Below are positions 11,169 through 20,930 of a DNA stretch of 64,000 nucleotides, piece after piece. A program made the translations under genes and the position numbers. Within the stretch, counting starts at the first letter, position 1. Each line of letters begins with the position of its first letter. Below the pieces are notes generated by a model, which saw only the letters and a program-made list of their open reading frames with translations, ran no database searches and was not told the origin of the DNA. The DNA is from RI-231 sp041394905 (GTDB taxonomy: Bacteria; Acidobacteriota; Terriglobia; Bryobacterales; UBA6623), in the NCBI GenBank assembly GCA_041394905.1, contig JAWKHJ010000002.1:558001-622000 (forward strand). The letters are read 5' to 3'.

Positions 11169-11559
11169 CTAGCCGCCCATGAGCGGGACGATCTTCAAGA
11201 ACCGGATATCCGTTTCGGGGGCGATGAGGATCTCTTCCTCGAGCGAGCCGATGGAGCGGCCATCGACCGACACAAAGAAGCCGTGACGTTCGAAAGACCT
11301 GCAGGCCTTTTTCGACCTGCTCCCGGGCATCGAGCACCTTGTCGGGCGCGGTCCGGTCGCCTTGCAGAATGCGTTCAGCCTGTTCGACTTCAATCAGGCC
11401 GTGATAGCGCTCCGGCAGGCAAGCGTTGTAGCGCTGCACCTCACGTTCGACCCGCAGGCGAATCAGTTCGCGCAACGTCAGACGCTCTTTCGGCGCTTCG
11501 ATGCTGAGCCAAAGCTGCTCGACCCTTCCCGGAGTCTCATCCACTAAGCGAACTTGCAT
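11169..11559 (-). CDS. Small protein with C-terminal Gly-Gly, putative ubiquitin-like (beta-grasp) fold (one frameshift)
   Basis: About 130 residues. The N-terminal part (MQVRLVDETPGR, then ERLTLRELIRLRVEREVQRYN) reads clean to about residue 88. A one-base loss near 11295 moves the frame, and the protein continues ERHGFFVSVDGRSIGSLEEE, ILIAPETDIRFLKIVPLMGG and stops. The last 35 residues have the shape of a MoaD/ThiS/ubiquitin tail: strand, Leu-rich turn, final hydrophobic strand and terminal Gly-Gly immediately before the stop. I recall similar unnamed bacterial proteins ending FLKLVPLVGG, but cannot search. It lies 88 bp downstream of the sulfatase on the same strand. Role unknown; sulfur carrier or protein tag are the main options. 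Confidence 0.7.
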
Positions 11560-11647
11560 GGCGGTCTAAACGCAAAACGACCCCAGGTTAAGCGCGCCCT
11601 GGAAACGGCGCTATCAGTAAGGCCTTAGGACCGCCGGAAAAGTGGGG

Positions 11648-13501
11648 TCAACGGAGTTGGGCGACTGCGTGGCGCAGCGCCCAGTGCGGGAAAGGCGCTT
11701 TGCCAAAGAACTCGCGCCCCTCGAGTTGGGCCGTGGGCGCGAGGTAGGCCTCAATCTTGGGGAGTAGCGGCTTGGCACGGGCGCCGAGGTGATCGATCGC
11801 ATTGGCGGCGCGCAGGGCGACGTAGGGGCGCTGATCGTCGAGCATTTCGGCGAGCAGAGCGAGCGGACGCTCGCACTCGCCGGTCGCGCACAGCGCCTGC
11901 GCGGCCATCACGCGGACCGGAGGGGAATCGTCGTCGAGCGCCTTGCGTAGCGCCGGGCGGGCCTTGCCGGCTTTATCCCCCTGGGCGACCAAGCCCACCG
12001 CGGCCCAGTAGCGGACGGTCGGGTCCGGGTCACTAAGGCGCTCGGTCTGCACCGCGAGATCCGTCGAGTCCGCCGTTTCCAAGATGCGCTCGAGAGGATA
12101 AAGCTTGGAGTCCTGGTCGAACGCCGAGGCCGCAGCGCCGTCGAAACGCCGCCACATCTCTTCTTCCGGCAAGAAGCCCAGGTCGCGGGTGTCGAAGGTC
12201 CAAGCGAGATAAGCCTTGCGCAACTTTGCGAGCACGCCGGCGTACTCGGGGTCGCCCGAGCGGTCGTGGACCTCGTCCGGATCCTCGCGCATGTCGAAGA
12301 GCTGCTCGCGCGGCTTGGTTCTGGCCATGTAGACTGCCGCCGGGCCGGTCAGCTTGCCCGCGGCCGAGAGCGCGTGCCAGACCTCGAGCAAGGGGTTTGT
12401 GGACGGGTAAAGCCGGGTCTGCTCGTGGAACCACGGCAGATGCGCGAAGTAGTTGCGGATGTAGTGGAAGCGGCCGTCCATCACCGACCGGATCATCTCG
12501 TAGCGCTCGTCCATGCGGTCGCGGTAGCCGTAGACGAATTGCTTGGGGAAGCCGGTCGTGGGGCCAAGGAAGGCTTGACCTTGGAAGTGTTTGGGCGGCT
12601 CGACGCCGGCCAAGCCGAGCACCGTCGGCGCGAAATCGACGAAGCTGACCAGCCGCTCCACGCGCCCGCCGGGGCCGGCTGGCGCGAGCTCCTCAAACTT
12701 CTCTGGAAACCGGATGAGCAACGGGACGCGCGTGGAGGAATCGAACTGGAAACTCTTCGAGCGGGGCAGGCCCGTGCCGTGGTCGGAGTAGAAGAAGACG
12801 ATGGTGTCGTCGTCGAGGCCGTCCTTGGAGAGTGCGTCGAGGATCGCGCCGACCTTGCGATCGGCGAAGGTGACGTTGTCGGCGTAGCGGCGCAGGATCT
12901 CACGCGTTTCCGGAGTGTCGGGGTAATAGGAAGGCACGATGGCCTTGGCGGGGTCGTGGCGCTCCTCAGTGGCGAGAGCTTCGCGGCGTTCGAGCCAAGG
13001 CGTCCAGGGGTGGTAGGTCTGGCTCGAATGCGTGTCCATGATGTTGATCACGGTGAAGAACGGCTTGTCGCCGCGTTGGCGCCAGCCTTTGGCGAGCCAG
13101 TCGTTGTCATTGGCGTCCCACGCGGTCTTCGGCGCAATCCAGTTGTAGTCCTGCTTGGCGTGGTTGGAGCAGTAGTAGCCGGCGTCGCGCAGATATTCGG
13201 TGAAAGCGCGGACGTAGGCGGGCGGCTTACCCTCCGAGCGCATGTGCTGCGTCCCGATGGCGGTGGGGTACATGCCGGTGATGAGCGTGGAGCGCCGGGG
13301 CGCAGGCGCTGCCGTTGGAATACGCGCGGCGGTAGAGCACGGACTGCTTCGCGAAGGCGTCGATGTTTGGCGTGACGGCAAAGGATCGCCATAGGCGCCA
13401 AGCTCGGGGCTCAAGTCTTCGAGGACGATCCAGAGGATGTTGGGCCGGTCGGCGGCAAGGGCAGCCGAGGCGGCGAGCAGCAGGCAAACAAGGAAGCGCA
13501 T
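11648..13501 (-). CDS. Sulfatase (arylsulfatase family S1) with C-terminal HEAT repeats (two compensating frameshifts)
   Basis: Secreted sulfatase hydrolysing sulfate esters. Start MRFLVCLLLAASAALAADRP at 13501, with a clear signal peptide. Metal-site region LEDLSPELGAYGD follows. In the restored frame the active-site motif is CAPARSTLITGMYP, matching the C-x-P-x-R formylglycine signature. Further on come MDTHSSQTYHPW and FYSDHGTGLPRSKS. The C-terminal 150 residues contain HEAT-like repeats (TVRYWAAVGLVAQGD, SPPVRVMAAQALCATGE, VALRAANAIDHLGA), as in many planctomycete and acidobacterial sulfatases. Two shifts, near 13385 and 13300, cancel out and scramble exactly the stretch that includes the catalytic Cys. 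The gene starts 16 bp after the VCBS-protein stop, indicating an operon. A formylglycine-generating enzyme is not in the window. Confidence 0.9.
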   Translation of the reverse strand: MRFLVCLLLAASAALAADRPNILWIVLEDLSPELGAYGDPLPSRQTSTPSRSSPCSTAARIPTAAPAPRRSTLITGMYPTAIGTQHMRSEGKPPAYVRAFTEYLRDAGYYCSNHAKQDYNWIAPKTAWDANDNDWLAKGWRQRGDKPFFTVINIMDTHSSQTYHPWTPWLERREALATEERHDPAKAIVPSYYPDTPETREILRRYADNVTFADRKVGAILDALSKDGLDDDTIVFFYSDHGTGLPRSKSFQFDSSTRVPLLIRFPEKFEELAPAGPGGRVERLVSFVDFAPTVLGLAGVEPPKHFQGQAFLGPTTGFPKQFVYGYRDRMDERYEMIRSVMDGRFHYIRNYFAHLPWFHEQTRLYPSTNPLLEVWHALSAAGKLTGPAAVYMARTKPREQLFDMREDPDEVHDRSGDPEYAGVLAKLRKAYLAWTFDTRDLGFLPEEEMWRRFDGAAASAFDQDSKLYPLERILETADSTDLAVQTERLSDPDPTVRYWAAVGLVAQGDKAGKARPALRKALDDDSPPVRVMAAQALCATGECERPLALLAEMLDDQRPYVALRAANAIDHLGARAKPLLPKIEAYLAPTAQLEGREFFGKAPFPHWALRHAVAQLR

Positions 13502-13517
13502 CAGAGAAAGTGGACAG

Positions 13518-14677
13518 CTACTGCTGCCAGTAGATCTTGACGTTGTGAGTGGCTCGGCCGACGGCGGCGATGTCCGGCTTGCCATCTTCGTTGAAGTCGG
13601 CGACGGTCAGGTCTTCTGTCGCCATACCGCCTGAGTCGACCATTTGATACTTCCAGTCGCCGGGGTCGAAGATGGCGACGCCAGGTTTGGCGAAGTCGCC
13701 TTTGCCCTCGAGCCGCCAGCCGACAACGAGCTCTTCGTCGCCGTCTCCGTCCATGTCGGCTGTCCAGAGGGCGTGGCCTCCGCCGAGCTCGTCGGCGATT
13801 GCGCGCCGCTTCCACATCGAGCGCGGATTGGCGGGCTCCTCGTAGATCACGATGTGGTTGGCATGCCAGGGCTCGACAGTGGCGATGTAGCGTTTGCCGT
13901 TTTTCAGGCGGCCAAGCTTGATCTCGCCCGCACCGCGGATGTCGGCGCCCTGGTAGCCTTCGCCGAGCTTGATGCGCGTCCATTTGCCCGAAGCGGAACG
14001 GTCAAGCAGGTGGACGCCTTCGTAGCTAGCGGTGAGGATTTCGTCGGCCGGATCGTCGTCGAAGTTTACGGGCCAGAAGTTGTGGAGGATGTGGAACGTG
14101 TCGTCGGCAACCTCTTCGCTCCAGTCGGGCGGGCGCAGGATCAACAAGCGAGCGCCGGCGCCTTCCCAGTGCTTCGGGCCGGACGTGCCGCGGCCATGAA
14201 GCGGGGCGACGAGCAACTCTTTCTTCGAGTCACCGTCGACGTCGGCCCAGCGGATGCGATGGAGCGTGGGTTCGGCGCCGATCGGGTGGAGCGTCCACGC
14301 GGCTTTTGGGTCCCCTTTCGGTCCGATCCATTGCAGCGTACCGCCGCCCTGGGTATCGGATGGCCGCCAAGCGGCGCCGAGGGCCAGGTCGAGCTTGCCG
14401 TCTCGGTCGATGTCGTAGGCGGCGAAGGCCACGTTGTCCTTTTCGGTCTCGCCGTCGAGGACGATGTGACGCTGCCAGTCAGGGTTGCTCCACCAGTTGG
14501 CCGTGGTCTCGTTGATCGCAAGGACGTCCGTCTTGCCGTCGCCGTCGACATCTTCGGCGAGCACGGCGTAGCCGATGCCGAAGCCGTCGGCGAGTTGCTG
14601 TGCGCGAAAGATAAGATGCGTTTCCGCGGAGGCGGCTGCGGTCAGGAGGAGCGGGACGGAGCAACGAGGCTTCGCAT
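13518..14677 (-). CDS. FG-GAP/VCBS-repeat beta-propeller protein
   Basis: Secreted protein of about 385 residues with repeated calcium-type loops: EDVDGDGKTDVLAIN, YDIDRDGKLDLALGAAW, ADVDGDSKKELLVAP, ADMDGDGDEELVVGW, ADFNEDGKPDIAAVG. These D-x-D-G-D repeats are characteristic of FG-GAP/VCBS propellers that bind calcium and act in carbohydrate binding or surface interaction. The open frame extends to 14738, but ATG at 14677 (MRSLVAP), plus a one-base shift into LLLTAAASAETHL, gives a proper signal peptide, so I place the start there. First gene of the VCBS-sulfatase-Gly-Gly protein operon. Confidence 0.85.
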
Positions 14678-14764
14678 CGGAAAGGTCTCGCGCTGTAGGG
14701 ATAGCGCGCCGCCGGACGGCCCTCACTGTTTGCCACAAGCCCTGCTATGTTTTGGGACTGGCGG

Positions 14765-15655
14765 ATGGCAAGGCGAGGGGGCAGTCAGGAACTGGGCGGA
14801 GCTTGCGCCGGCATGGCTGGCAGTCCAGGCGATGTGCTGGCTGCCCCTGCCGCTGGCGCGCGCCCTTGCCGGGCAACTGGCGCGTCTGCTGTATCGCGTC
14901 ACCAAGCGCTGGCGGGCGATCGCGGAGCGCAATCTCGAGATCGCTTTCCCCGATGTCCCGCAGGCTAGGCGGCAGGAGATCTTACGTGGTTCCTACGACA
15001 ATCTCGGGCGCGTGATCTTGGCCCTGGCGCGGCTGCCTCGATAAACAGCTGAACTCGGCGAGTGGATCGACCGGCAACTGGTGCTGAAGCAAGCAAACGG
15101 GCAGGAAAGACGGCTGGCTCACCACTTCTGGGGCAACTGGAATCAGCTCCACGGCACATCCGCGGCCTACGTTAAACTCGGTGCGTATCGGTTACGCCAC
15201 AGATATTCTTACTCGTTGGCATCAGGCCAACGTCGGCATGTTGTTCGGCAATCACTTCCGTTGCAAAGCTGTACGCGTATACCGACGATCCATATGCTGC
15301 GGCGAACGAACTGAAGCGGTGAACGTTTTGGCGTCGAACCGCGGCAGGCGATGGCGTTTTGTGACTCTTTGGGACGCAGGCAAAGCGCCATGCGGCGTCG
15401 CGCAATTGGCGCTGCGGACGGGGGCGGCAATCATTCCCAGGTTTGCCTTCTGGAACGAAAGCGCCGGCCGCTACGTCCTGAAGTTTTACCGTCGAGCCTA
15501 AGTGGAGGCGGACCGGGAGCAGAACGTGTTGGAGACGACACAACGGTGCCAATCGGCGATCGAGCGGCGATCCGCGAGCGCCCCGAGCAGTGGCTCTGGA
15601 TGCATCGCCGTTGAAACGGCGCCCGCCGGGCGAGGCGCCTTTCTACTCGAGCTGA
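14765..15655 (+). CDS. Lipid A acyltransferase-like protein, LpxL/HtrB family (frameshifted)
   Basis: Inner-membrane lysophospholipid/lipid A acyltransferase of about 295 residues. The N-terminal half reads AVRNWAELAPAWLAVQAM, LPLPLARALAGQLARLLY, RAIAERNLEIAFPDVP, RGSYDNLGRVILALARLP, the standard LpxL start. A degraded HHFWGNW replaces the expected H-x4-D/E catalytic region, probably through nearby shifts. Later blocks match well: GVAQLALRTGAAIIPRFAFW, GRYVLKFY, then RERPEQWLWMHRR and RPPGEAPFYSS with TGA 15653-15655. At least four frame changes. Start at ATG 14765 is a choice; an upstream shift is possible. Acts in lipopolysaccharide acylation if functional. Confidence 0.75.
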
Positions 15656-15738
15656 GCGGGCGGCTACGAATCCAAGATTCCCGGCCGCGTCGGCTTGCAG
15701 ACGCCTGAGACGTTCAAGCTATACTGACACCTAGAAAA

Positions 15739-17831
15739 ATGGCGAACGTGTCGGATCGGGGTAAAACAGTGAAAAACCCGCGGCAATCAAGGCGTCCAAT
15801 CGCGGCGTCGCTCTGTAGCAGCACTCTTGTTCGCGGTAGCGGCCTGCGCGGGAAGCGAAAGCTGCGCCTGAGACGCGTGGCGACGCCTACTATCACTTCT
15901 CGCTCGCGCACCTCTATCGCCAACTCGCCCTCCAATTCGTTCGACAAGAGTACGTGACCAAGGCCATCGACGAGTTCCAACTCGCCATCAAGGCCGACCC
16001 TCAATCGACCTACTTGCGCCGCGAGTTGATCCAGCTTTACGCCAGTGTCAACCGGCTCGACGACGCCGTCGCCGAGGCCAACAGTGCTCGCTGACGATCC
16101 GAACAACTTCGAGATGCCCAATTGCTTGGACGCATCTACCAAAGTTATTCGCGCGACCGCCAGAGCAGCTTGAACGAGAGCATGCTGAACAGCGCGCTTG
16201 CGGAGTATGAGAAGGCTCTCGAGATTCGCCCTGACGACTTCGATTCGCGCTCGTGCAGATCTCGACGCTGTACCGCGCCTCCGGCCAGCCCGACAAAGCC
16301 AAGGCGTCATCGAAAAGGCGCTTGAGGAAACGGCCCTCCTCCGCCGGGGCGCTGACCGCACTCGCGGCGCTGCATTTGGACTCCCGGGCGACACGGAGAA
16401 GGGCGTCGAGTTGCTCGAGAAGGTGCTGCATTCTGGCGACGCCGACCCGCGGGTGATCCGCATGTTAGGCGCTGCCTATGAGCAGGCCGGCCGGGCGAGG
16501 CGATGCAGCCGGAATGTATGAGCAGCGCTCGAGGACGTGGAAGGCGAGGGCGGAAACACTCTGCCGATTCGCCGCGAACCGGCGCGCAACCTGCTGATGA
16601 GCAACAACCTCGACGCTGCGGAAGAAGAGCAGTACGAGATGCTGCTCGAAGCCGAGCCGCGCACCGCCATCACCTGCGGCTCTCTCAGATCGATCGTGAG
16701 AAGCGGCGCTTCTCCCAGGCGTGGGACCACCTCAAGCAAGCTCTGGGCTTCGAGCCGGAATCGCTCGACATCAAGTACAACGGCGTGCTGCTCGCCCAGG
16801 CCGAAGGCAAGGACGACGACGCGATCGCGCGGCTCAAGGCGATCCTCGACGAGACGAAGCAAGCCAACTACGAACCGCGCGAGCGCGCCAACCGCGTGAT
16901 GTTTCTCGAGCACCTGGGCTCCGCTCTATCACTCAAAGACTTTGACGCGGCGATCGACGTCTACAACCAGATCGGCGAGATCAACCCGGAGGCGATGTCG
17001 CGCGTGAAGGCGCTGATCGTCGACGCCGCGCCAATCGCGACTACGAAGGCGCTGGCCGGTCAAGGCGGCCCTCGACGAGTTTCCCGACGATCAGGCCTTG
17101 AAGATGCAACGCGCCACGCTGCTGGCCGAGCAGGGTGAGGCGCTCGAAGGCGCGAAGTTGCTGCGGACGGAGCTTGATGGCGAGAAATCCGACCTCGAGA
17201 TTTATCTCCACCCTGATTCAGGTTTATGAAAAGGGCAAGATGTTCGACGAGGGCATCGCTGCCGCCGAAGAAGCCACGAAGCTGGCGGAAGCGAAGAGCG
17301 CGCGCCCAACTCGCGGTGCAGTTTGCCTACGCCTCGATCCTGGAGCGCGCCAAGCGCTTCGACGAGGCCGAAGCGAAGTTCCGCTCGCTGCTCGACCGCG
17401 ACCCGGAGAACGCCGGCGCTCTCAACTATCTTGGCTACATGTTGGCCGACCGGAACGTGAAGCTCGACGAAGCGCACGATATGGTGCAGAAAGCTCTCGA
17501 TCTGGAGCCCGAAAACGGCGCTTATCTCGACAGCTTGGGCTGGGTCTATTACCGCCAGGACAAGCTGCGTCTGGCCGAGCGCTACCTGACGCGCTCGCTC
17601 GAGCAGTACGGCCGCGATCCGGTGGTCCACACTCACCTGGGCGACGTCTATTTCAAAATGGGCGACAACGAGCAGGCGCGCAAGCACTGGGAAAAGAGCC
17701 TCGAGGAGTGGCGCAAGAGCGCTGTCGCCGACCAGGACCGCACCGAGATGGCCAAGCTCGAGCAGAAACTCGAGAAGCTAGGCGTGAAGGTCTCCAAGGC
17801 CGACGAAGACGCCAAGAAGAGTAAGCAGTAG
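15739..17831 (+). CDS. TPR-repeat protein, probable lipoprotein (5' two-thirds frameshifted)
   Basis: About 700 residues of tetratricopeptide repeats. Near 15815-15860 one frame gives VAALLFAVAACAGSES, a lipoprotein signal with lipobox VAAC. Then GDAYYHFSLAHLYRQLALQF, KAIDEFQLAIKADPQSTYLR, LGRIYQSYSRDRQSS, AEYEKALEIRPDDFDSR and many further A/G/L-rich helix pairs follow. The last 200 residues (17226-17831) are clean and end NEQARKHWEKSLEEWRKSAV to a Lys-rich tail KSKQ. The start is uncertain: ATG 15739 or GTG about 15768. TPR lipoproteins usually scaffold envelope complexes; no partner is evident here. Confidence 0.7.
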
Positions 17832-17873
17832 CGTTGACGGCGAGCTGCGGAGCCGACCCACTACACTGGCAGG

Positions 17874-19676
17874 ATGCTCCGCGTCGCGCTCGCCTTTCTC
17901 TTGTCCGCGTGTACTTTGCTCGCTGCCGAGACCGCCGATCTGGTCGTCTATGGCGGCACGGCTGGTGGCGTCGCCACCGCCGTCAGCGCGGCGCGTGAGG
18001 GCTTGGACGTCATCTTGCTCGAGCCGCGCGACCACCTGGGCGGCATGCTCACCGGCGGCGCGAGCGAATCCGACATCGGCAAGCGCGAGGTGCTCGGCGG
18101 CTTTGCGCTCGAGTGGCTACCGGCGCATCAGGTCCAGGTCTACCAAGTCAGCCGGCAACGCAACGAGGTCGCCTGGAACTTCGAGCCGCACGTCGGCGAA
18201 GAGGTTTTGCGCGGAAATGTTGCAACAGGCCGGTGTGCGCGTGCTCTACCGGCATCGCCTGCGCGAGAAGGGCGGCGTCCGCAAGCAGGGCCTGCGCGTC
18301 GCGGCGATCACCACCGAGGACGGAACCGAATTTCAGGGGCAGATCTTCGCGGACTGTTCCTACGAAGGCGACCTAATGGCGCAGGCGGGCGTGAGCTATA
18401 CCTGGGGCCGCGAGTCGACCGCCGAGTTACGGAGAATCGCTCGCCGGAGTGCGCGACCGGACGCCGAAGCACCAGTGGCCGGTCGACGTCTCACCTTACG
18501 ACTCGGCGGGAAAGCTGCTGCCTGAGATTTCGCCCTTGCCCAAAGGCGAGCCGGGCTCAGCGGACAAGCGCGTGCAAGCGTATAACTTCCGCATCATCGC
18601 CACCGACAGGCCCGGCAACCGCCTGCCCTGGCCCAAGCCGGAAGGCTACGACCCAGGGCGCTACGCCTTGATGGCAAGGCTGATCCAGGCCACGGTCGCC
18701 AAGACCGGCCAAGTCCCGGTCATGCACCAGGTCCTCCAAGCTCGACCACATCCCCGGCGACAAGGTCGACATCAACAACCAAGGCGCATTCTCGACCGAC
18801 TACATCGGCGCTTCGTGGGATTACCCCGAGGGCTCCTACACGCGCAAGGCTGAGATCTGGCGCGCGCACGAGGACACGTGAAGGGGCTGTTCTTCTTCCT
18901 GGCGAACGATCCGGCTGTGCCGAAGTCTCTGCGGGATGAGGTTTCGAACTGGGGTTTGCCTCGCGACGAGTATGTCGACAACGGGCACTTTCCGAACCAG
19001 CTCTACATCCGCGAAGCGCGGCGTATGGTGGGCGAATTCGTCATGACGCAGAAGGACCTGCAGACGGAGTTGACCAAACCCGACGCGATCGGAATGGGCT
19101 CCTACAATTCGGATTCCCACAACCTGCACCGCTTCGTCAACGAGCGTGGCTTCGTCGAACGAGGGCGATATGCAAGTGCCGGTGACGCCTTATCAGATGC
19201 CGTATCGCGTGATGCTGCCCAAGCGCGGCGAGGCGGAGAATCTGCTCGTGCCGGTGGCGTTCTCGGCGAGCCACGTCGCCTACTCGTCGCTGCGCATGGA
19301 GCCGCAGTACATGATCTTGGGTCACGCGGCGGGCGTGGCGGCGGCGCTGGCGCTCTCGGGCGGACAGCCTGTGCAGGCAGTCGACGTGCCGACGTTGCAA
19401 AGCAAGCTGCGGGAGCAGGGTGCGATGTTTGATACACGCCTTCGCCGCAAGAAGTCAAGCCATCCGGCGCTTCCATTCCGCTGTTCTGCGGGCCGTCCGA
19501 GCCGAGGCATGGTTCGAGGCGGGCGAGACGCTTCTTTAGCTAAAACGGCTCGAAAAACGTACCGCAGTTTCCTGCCGGAAAGCGTGCAATTTCTTCCTGG
19601 AGGCCAGTGCATTCTTGCATGGCTGTCGGCGGGATGGAGCGCCATTGGTGTTCGTTCTGTCTGTGTAAATTATTGA
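17874..19676 (+). CDS. FAD-dependent oxidoreductase, secreted (frameshifted)
   Basis: Start MLRVALAFLLSACTLLAAET gives a signal peptide, followed by a Rossmann FAD motif (ADLVVYGGTAGGVATAVSAA, then EGLDVILLEPRDHLGGMLTG). The GGMLTGG and later YEGDLMAQAGVSYTWGRES motifs are typical of the FAD_oxidored (PF12831) group. Joined frames continue with VQAYNFRIIATDRPGNRLPW, DFPEGSY-type text, IREARRMVGEFVMTQKDLQ and SSLRMEPQYMILGHAAGVAA. Homology appears to end near 19440 (QSKLREQGAMFD). The tail to TGA 19676 is basic and low-complexity and probably reflects a missed frameshift near 19430. Substrate unknown. Confidence 0.75.
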
Positions 19677-19797
19677 TAAAAATGAACTTGATCGCATTGG
19701 TGTTGCTGGTTGGCGAGTTTGAGCCTCACTCGCATAAGGAACGGGCACATGGAGCGGGTCAAAAACGCCACTGAGCGCCCGACCGGAAAAGACGCAA

Positions 19798-20661
19798 ATG
19801 ACGCAAGAAAAGACCAGCACTTTGAAAAACATTGCGGTGGCGGGGGCGCTCGCTCTCTCGCTGGGTGGCAACGCCTATCTGTTGCATGAGGTGCGCGGAC
19901 TGCAGTCCGACCTGGGCGGCTTTCGTCAGGACGCGGTAGCGCAATTCAGGCGCGCGCAGGAGCGGACCGCCGCGGCTGCGGGCGAAACGCTCGCACCATC
20001 CAAACGCTGGAACAAGAGCTGACCGAGGCGCGGAAGCAGGCCGCTAGTGCGGCAGGCGTGGCGCGCGCTCAGGCGCAAAAGCACGCGGAGAAGTTGGCGC
20101 AGAAGCTCGCGGCCGAGCAGGAAAAGCACGCCAGGCTGATGCAACAAGTGGCTGACGAAATGCGCCAAAACGCCGGCGAAGCTAAGGGCGCTTCGAGCAG
20201 GGTGGACGCGGTGTCGACAGTTCGCACCGACGTACAGACCAACCGCACGGATCTCCGAAACACGATTGCCGACCTCAAGAAAGTGCGCGGCGACATGGGC
20301 GTGATGAGCGACCACATTGCGACCAACGGCGACGAGCTTGCAGCCCTCAAGCAACTGGGCGAGCGCAACTACTTCGAGTTCACGATCAACAAGTCGGACA
20401 GCCCCCAGAAGCTGGCGGGCGTGATGGTCGGCCTGAAGGACACCGACCACAAGAAGAACCGCTTCACGCTTGATCTGATGGTCGACGACAAGGACATCGT
20501 GAAGAAAAACAAGACGGCTCTCGAGCCGGTACAGTTCTACGCGGCGGGCTACCGCCAACCTATGAGCTGGTCGTCTTCGAGGTGAACAAGGGCAGATCGT
20601 CGGCTACCTGTCGACGCCCAAGGTTCAAGTCGCCTCGTCGCACGGCCCGAACCTCAAGTAA
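19798..20661 (+). CDS. Membrane-anchored coiled-coil protein of unknown function (frameshifted)
   Basis: Start MTQEKTSTLKNIAVAGALAL with one N-terminal transmembrane helix (IAVAGALALSLGGNAYLLH). It is followed by a long Ala/Glu/Lys/Gln-rich coiled coil (ARAQAQKHAEKLAQKLAAEQ, RLMQQVADEMRQNAGEAK, TDLRNTIADLKKVRGDMGVM) and a C-terminal beta-rich domain of about 110 residues (YFEFTINKSDSPQKLAGVMV, KNRFTLDLMVDDKDIVKKN, EPVQFYAAGYRQ). After a shift near 20565 it ends YELVVFEVNK, GQIVGYLSTPKVQVASSHGP, NLK, with TAA 20659-20661. About three frame changes. I recognise no named family. Confidence 0.65.
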
Positions 20662-20693
20662 GGGTTGCCCAAACCCCTAACTCGTCAACCGGC

Positions 20694-20728
20694 GGCGAGC
20701 GGCTCGAAGTCGCTCGCCCTTCCCTTGT
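20694..20728 (+). terminator. Hairpin terminator after the coiled-coil gene
   Basis: GGCGAGCG and CGCTCGCC arms around a 9-base loop are followed by CTTCCCTTGTT. It sits 33 bp after the stop at 20661. The T-run is broken, so the call is moderate. Confidence 0.5.
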
Positions 20729-20884
20729 TACGAGGCCCTGTAGCCCGCGGAGGCGAGCCGGTGATCGGAGTCGAGACTGCCCGATGAGGCATTAGCCGTG
20801 ATTCGTCATCACGGCTAGCCGCGCCGAGGGGCATACGCGAAGGCCTTCCTCCCTCGATTCTATGGGGTAGGTTAATCCGCTCAG

Positions 20885-20906
20885 CGGCGCCCAGGGTCGG
20901 GCGCCG
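20885..20906 (+). promoter_or_regulatory. Strong hairpin in the 5' leader of the next receptor gene
   Basis: CGGCGCCC, loop AGGGTC, GGGCGCCG form a perfect 8-bp stem ending 24 bp before the receptor ATG at 20931. It is too close to the start to be an ordinary upstream terminator, although GTTTGTG follows it. It could be a leader attenuator or simply an mRNA 5' structure; no known riboswitch class is recognised. Confidence 0.35.
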
Positions 20907-20930
20907 TTTGTGAGGCAGAGAGGGTCTTCC

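Noticed and set aside
12266..13375. 369-codon plus-strand frame opposite the sulfatase
   Set aside because: Shadow of the sulfatase; no motif and no ribosome-binding site.
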